This document shows positions 61,494-64,000 of a DNA stretch of 64,000 nucleotides, piece by piece. The position numbers and the translations under genes were made by a program. This stretch comes from Xylophilus ampelinus. Its GTDB lineage: Bacteria > Pseudomonadota > Gammaproteobacteria > Burkholderiales > Burkholderiaceae_C. The DNA lies in the NCBI RefSeq assembly GCF_901875635.1, contig NZ_CABFMN010000073.1:1-64000 (forward strand), in the 5' to 3' direction. The first letter of the stretch is position 1. Every line of letters starts with the position of its first letter. The notes under the pieces are model-generated. The model was not told the DNA's origin and made no database searches. It saw only the letters and a list, made by a program, of their open reading frames with translations.

Positions 61494-62864
61494 TTAACCA
61501 AAGAGCCGGTTCACGTCGTTGAAGAGTGCAATCGACATCATGACCAGCAGCAGTGCGACCCCCCCGCGCTGCAGCCGATCCATCCAGGCGTCGGAGACGC
61601 CCTTGCCGGTCAGGCCCTCCCAAAGATAATACATCAGGTGCCCCCCATCGAGGACCGGCAAAGGCATGAGGTTCAGCACGCCGAGGCTCACGCTGATGAG
61701 GGCTAGAAACGTCAGGTATTGGGTCAGGCCCAGACTCGCCGACTTGCCTGCGTAATCGGCGATCGTGAGCGGCCCGCTGATGTTCTTGATCGACGCCTCG
61801 CCGATCAGCATCTTGCCCATCATGCGCACCGTGAGCGCCGACACTTCCCAGGTGCGGACCACGCCGCGCCACAAGCCGTCGAAGGCACTCTGCCGCACCG
61901 TGAGCATCTCGGGCAGGCTGCCAACGTAGGCGGCGATGCGGCCGACGCGCGCTGCGCCCTCCTCCCGCACCTCGGGTGTCACCTCCAGCGTCAGCGGCTG
62001 GCCCTGGCGCTCGATGCGCCAGGCCTGCGTGCGCGCCACGCTGCCGTCAACCGAGGCACGTATGAGTTCGCGCAATTGCTGGCCATCGACGACCTCGACC
62101 GCACCGATCGACCGCACCACGTCGCCGCGCTGCAGGCCCGCCTTCTCGGCTGCGCCGCCAGCCATGACCTCGCCGATCTCCGGGCGCGTGAACGGCGCCA
62201 CGATGCCGATCTTGCGGAACATCTGCGGGTCGGCGTCCTTGGCTCCCATGCGGCTGAGCGGCAGCACGAGCTGGCGCGCGCGGGAACCATCGGCCTGGGC
62301 GAGCTCGAGGGTCAGGTCGCGCCCATCCAGCGCCCCGCGCGTGATGCGCCACCGAAGGTCCTCGAAGGACTGCACCGACTCCAGATCGCCATCGAAACCG
62401 GCCTGCGTCACGAACTCGCCGCCGCGCAATCCAGCCTCCGCCGCCAGCGAACCGGCGACGGGCGGGCCGAGCACCGCTTTGGGTTCCTGCACGCCGATCC
62501 AGTTCACGGCGCTGTAGAGCAGGACCGCCAGCAGCAGGTTGGCGATCGGTCCCGCCGCAACGATGGCGGCACGCGCACGCAGCGGCTGGGTGTTGAAGGC
62601 ACGGTGGCGCTCTTCCGGCGGCACCGGCGCCTCCCGCTCATCCAGCATCTTCACGTAGCCGCCCAGCGGGAACGCGCCGATGACGAACTCGGTGTCCTGG
62701 CCTGGGTGCTGGCGCCGCGGCTTCCAGCGCAGCAGCGTCTTGCCGAAGCCGATCGAGAAGCGCAGCACCCGCACATCGCAGGCGACTGCCACACGGTAGT
62801 GCCCGTACTCGTGAACGGCAATGAGCACGCCCAGGGCGACGATGAAGGCAACAACGGTGAGCAT
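61494..62864 (-). CDS. rseP: RIP metalloprotease RseP
   Basis: A 456-aa site-2-type zinc protease of the inner membrane that cleaves anti-sigma factors and signal peptides. The HEYGH motif (His18, Glu19, His22) is in the first membrane helix; two PDZ-like regions follow (AVLGPPVAGSLAAEAGLRGG and GEVMAGGAAEKAGLQRGDVV). The C-terminal helix carries the LPVLDGGHLMYY motif with the third zinc ligand. The start gives the expected topology. In this window it could act on the putative anti-sigma factor, but no link is shown. Confidence 0.97.
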   Translation of the reverse strand: MLTVVAFIVALGVLIAVHEYGHYRVAVACDVRVLRFSIGFGKTLLRWKPRRQHPGQDTEFVIGAFPLGGYVKMLDEREAPVPPEERHRAFNTQPLRARAAIVAAGPIANLLLAVLLYSAVNWIGVQEPKAVLGPPVAGSLAAEAGLRGGEFVTQAGFDGDLESVQSFEDLRWRITRGALDGRDLTLELAQADGSRARQLVLPLSRMGAKDADPQMFRKIGIVAPFTRPEIGEVMAGGAAEKAGLQRGDVVRSIGAVEVVDGQQLRELIRASVDGSVARTQAWRIERQGQPLTLEVTPEVREEGAARVGRIAAYVGSLPEMLTVRQSAFDGLWRGVVRTWEVSALTVRMMGKMLIGEASIKNISGPLTIADYAGKSASLGLTQYLTFLALISVSLGVLNLMPLPVLDGGHLMYYLWEGLTGKGVSDAWMDRLQRGGVALLLVMMSIALFNDVNRLFG

Positions 62865-62885
62865 GACAGGCTCCTGTGAGCAGCT

Positions 62886-64000
62886 TCAGGCCGCCAGCCT
62901 GATCGCTGCGGCGTTGGCGGCCGCACGCGCGCTGGCGTCGAGCGCCAGCAGGTCCGCCAGCGATCCGGGATTGGAAGGCGCCACCGCCTCCAAAGTTTCC
63001 ATGTTCACGGCGTGGATGCGATCGAAACGCAGGCGTCGGTCGAGGAAGGCCTCGACCGCGACCTCGTTGGCCGCATTGAGGACGGCCGTGGTGCCCGGTG
63101 GCGCACGCAGGGTCTGCCAGGCGAGGTCGAGCCCGGGGAAGCGGCCGGCGTCCGGGACTTCGAAGGTCAATGCGCCCAGCGTGCGGAAGTCGAGACGGGC
63201 GGTGCCGCTCTCGACCCGCGCCGGCCAGGCCAGGCCACAGGCGATGGGCACGCGCATGTCCGGCGTGCCCAGCTGCGCCAGCACCGAGCCGTCGACGAAC
63301 TGCACCATCGAGTGGATCACGCTTTGCGGGTGGATGACGACCTCGATCTGCTCGGGCGACACGCCAAAGAGATGGCGGGCCTCGATCACCTCGAGCGCCT
63401 TGTTCATCATGGTCGCTGAGTCGACCGAGATCTTGCGGCCCATGACCCAGTTGGGGTGCGCACAGGCCTGCTCGGGCGTGACGGCAGCGAGCGTATGCGC
63501 CTCGCGCTCGCGGAAGGGACCGCCCGAAGCCGTCAGGACAATCTTGTCGATGCGCTGCGGCCAGACCGCCGGATCTTCCGGCAGGCATTGGAAGATCGCC
63601 GAATGCTCGCTGTCGATGGGCAGCAAGGTGGCGCCGCCGCGACGCACGGCCTCCATGAACAGTTCACCGCCCACCACCAGCGCTTCCTTGTTGGCCAGCA
63701 GCAGGCGCTTGCCGGCACGCGCGGCGGCCAGACAGGGCGCCAGGCCCGCGGCGCCGACGATGGCCGCCATGACGATGTCGACATCGTCGTCCGATGCTAT
63801 CGTTTCGATAGCATCTTGCGCAATGATGACGCGGGTTTCAAGCCCGTTTTGCTTGAGCTTTTCGGCCAGCAGTGCAGCGTGCGGCTCGCTCGCCATGGCC
63901 GCGAACCGCGGCCGGAAGCGCGCGCACTGCGCCAGTAACTCGTCCACCTTGGTGGCCGCCGACAGCGCGAAGACCTCGAAGCGTTCCGGGTGTCGGGCGA
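62886..64000 (-). CDS. dxr: 1-deoxy-D-xylulose 5-phosphate reductoisomerase (5' end outside window)
   Basis: About 371 residues of the NADPH-dependent enzyme that makes 2-C-methyl-D-erythritol 4-phosphate, the second step of the MEP isoprenoid pathway. Visible motifs are [27 protein letters not shown] and [22 protein letters not shown]. The N-terminal GSTGSIG coenzyme loop lies beyond the right edge, and the reading frame is open to base 64000 ([17 protein letters not shown] precedes an internal GTG). Repeat copy 11 encodes DAIETIASD. It is followed by rseP after 21 nt. Confidence 0.96.
   Translation of the reverse strand, partial: ARHPERFEVFALSAATKVDELLAQCARFRPRFAAMASEPHAALLAEKLKQNGLETRVIIAQDAIETIASDDDVDIVMAAIVGAAGLAPCLAAARAGKRLLLANKEALVVGGELFMEAVRRGGATLLPIDSEHSAIFQCLPEDPAVWPQRIDKIVLTASGGPFREREAHTLAAVTPEQACAHPNWVMGRKISVDSATMMNKALEVIEARHLFGVSPEQIEVVIHPQSVIHSMVQFVDGSVLAQLGTPDMRVPIACGLAWPARVESGTARLDFRTLGALTFEVPDAGRFPGLDLAWQTLRAPPGTTAVLNAANEVAVEAFLDRRLRFDRIHAVNMETLEAVAPSNPGSLADLLALDASARAAANAAAIRLAA
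63796..63850 (+). repeat. interspersed palindromic repeat, copy 11 (inside dxr)
   Basis: The core GCTATCGTTTCGATAGC at 63796-63812 is followed by ATCTTGCGCAATGATGACGC, GGGTTTCAAGCCC and GTTTTGC. It is antisense to dxr and keeps its frame. Confidence 0.8.

Overview
The window is a GC-rich chromosomal stretch of a Gram-negative betaproteobacterium, most likely a member of the Comamonadaceae (Variovorax / Acidovorax / Hydrogenophaga-like). This rests on the gene orders carA-carB-greA-DUF4149 / yhbY // rlmE-ftsH-folP-glmM and dxr-rseP-bamA-skp-lpxD-fabZ-lpxA-lpxB-rnhB, on the high GC content, and on an interspersed short palindrome (GCTAT-N7-ATAGC) that I remember from this family. No rRNA, tRNA, CRISPR array, prophage or intact insertion sequence is visible. 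The window cuts two genes: a putative anti-sigma factor at the left edge and dxr at the right edge.

Layout. 1-5.4 kb: an ECF sigma / putative anti-sigma pair, a small lipoprotein, an in-frame GNAT-VOC fusion gene, exonuclease I (sbcB) and a class C-type serine hydrolase. 5.5-13.6 kb: an AraC regulator converging on a seven-gene operon for short-chain amide uptake and hydrolysis (amidase, binding protein, two permeases, two ATPases, FmdA-family formamidase). 13.8-22 kb: cardiolipin synthase, clpS-clpA, two small exported proteins, sodB and xseA. 21.8-25.8 kb: exbB-exbD-lpxK-ycaR-kdsB-adk. 25.8-31.6 kb: asparaginase divergent from lexA (two tandem SOS boxes), a small unknown gene, a 2-hydroxyacid dehydrogenase and a FimV-like membrane protein. 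31.6-37.2 kb: an acyl-CoA catabolic cluster (3-hydroxyacyl-CoA dehydrogenase, enoyl-CoA hydratase, Crp/Fnr regulator, ACAD10-like phosphotransferase, acyl-CoA dehydrogenase). 37.3-39.5 kb: a GT4 glycosyltransferase overlapping a polysaccharide deacetylase with a predicted C-terminal beta-trefoil. 39.8-53.3 kb: glmM-folP-ftsH-rlmE, yhbY, and carA-carB-greA-DUF4149, with a Kdo hydroxylase and a glycosyltransferase-like gene placed between the two conserved halves. 53.5-64 kb: TrmH-type methyltransferase and the envelope operon from rnhB back to dxr.

Together the genes form a dense set for outer-membrane biogenesis: lipid A steps (lpxA, lpxD, lpxB, lpxK), Kdo supply and modification (kdsB, Kdo hydroxylase), BamA and Skp for beta-barrel assembly, RseP and FtsH for envelope and LpxC proteolysis, and cardiolipin synthase. 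Housekeeping pyrimidine/arginine (carAB), folate and amino-sugar genes surround them.

The most notable unexplained signal is the repeat family. I located 11 clear copies of a roughly 55-60 nt element: a 17-nt palindrome followed by a GC-rich arm. Seven copies lie inside coding sequences (lpxK, ansA, folP, DUF4149, trmH-like, lpxB, dxr) without breaking the frame. In five of them the palindrome is read in the same phase, as Ala-Ile/Met-x-x-hydrophobic. One copy supplies the stop codon of the GNAT-VOC gene and two abut terminators.
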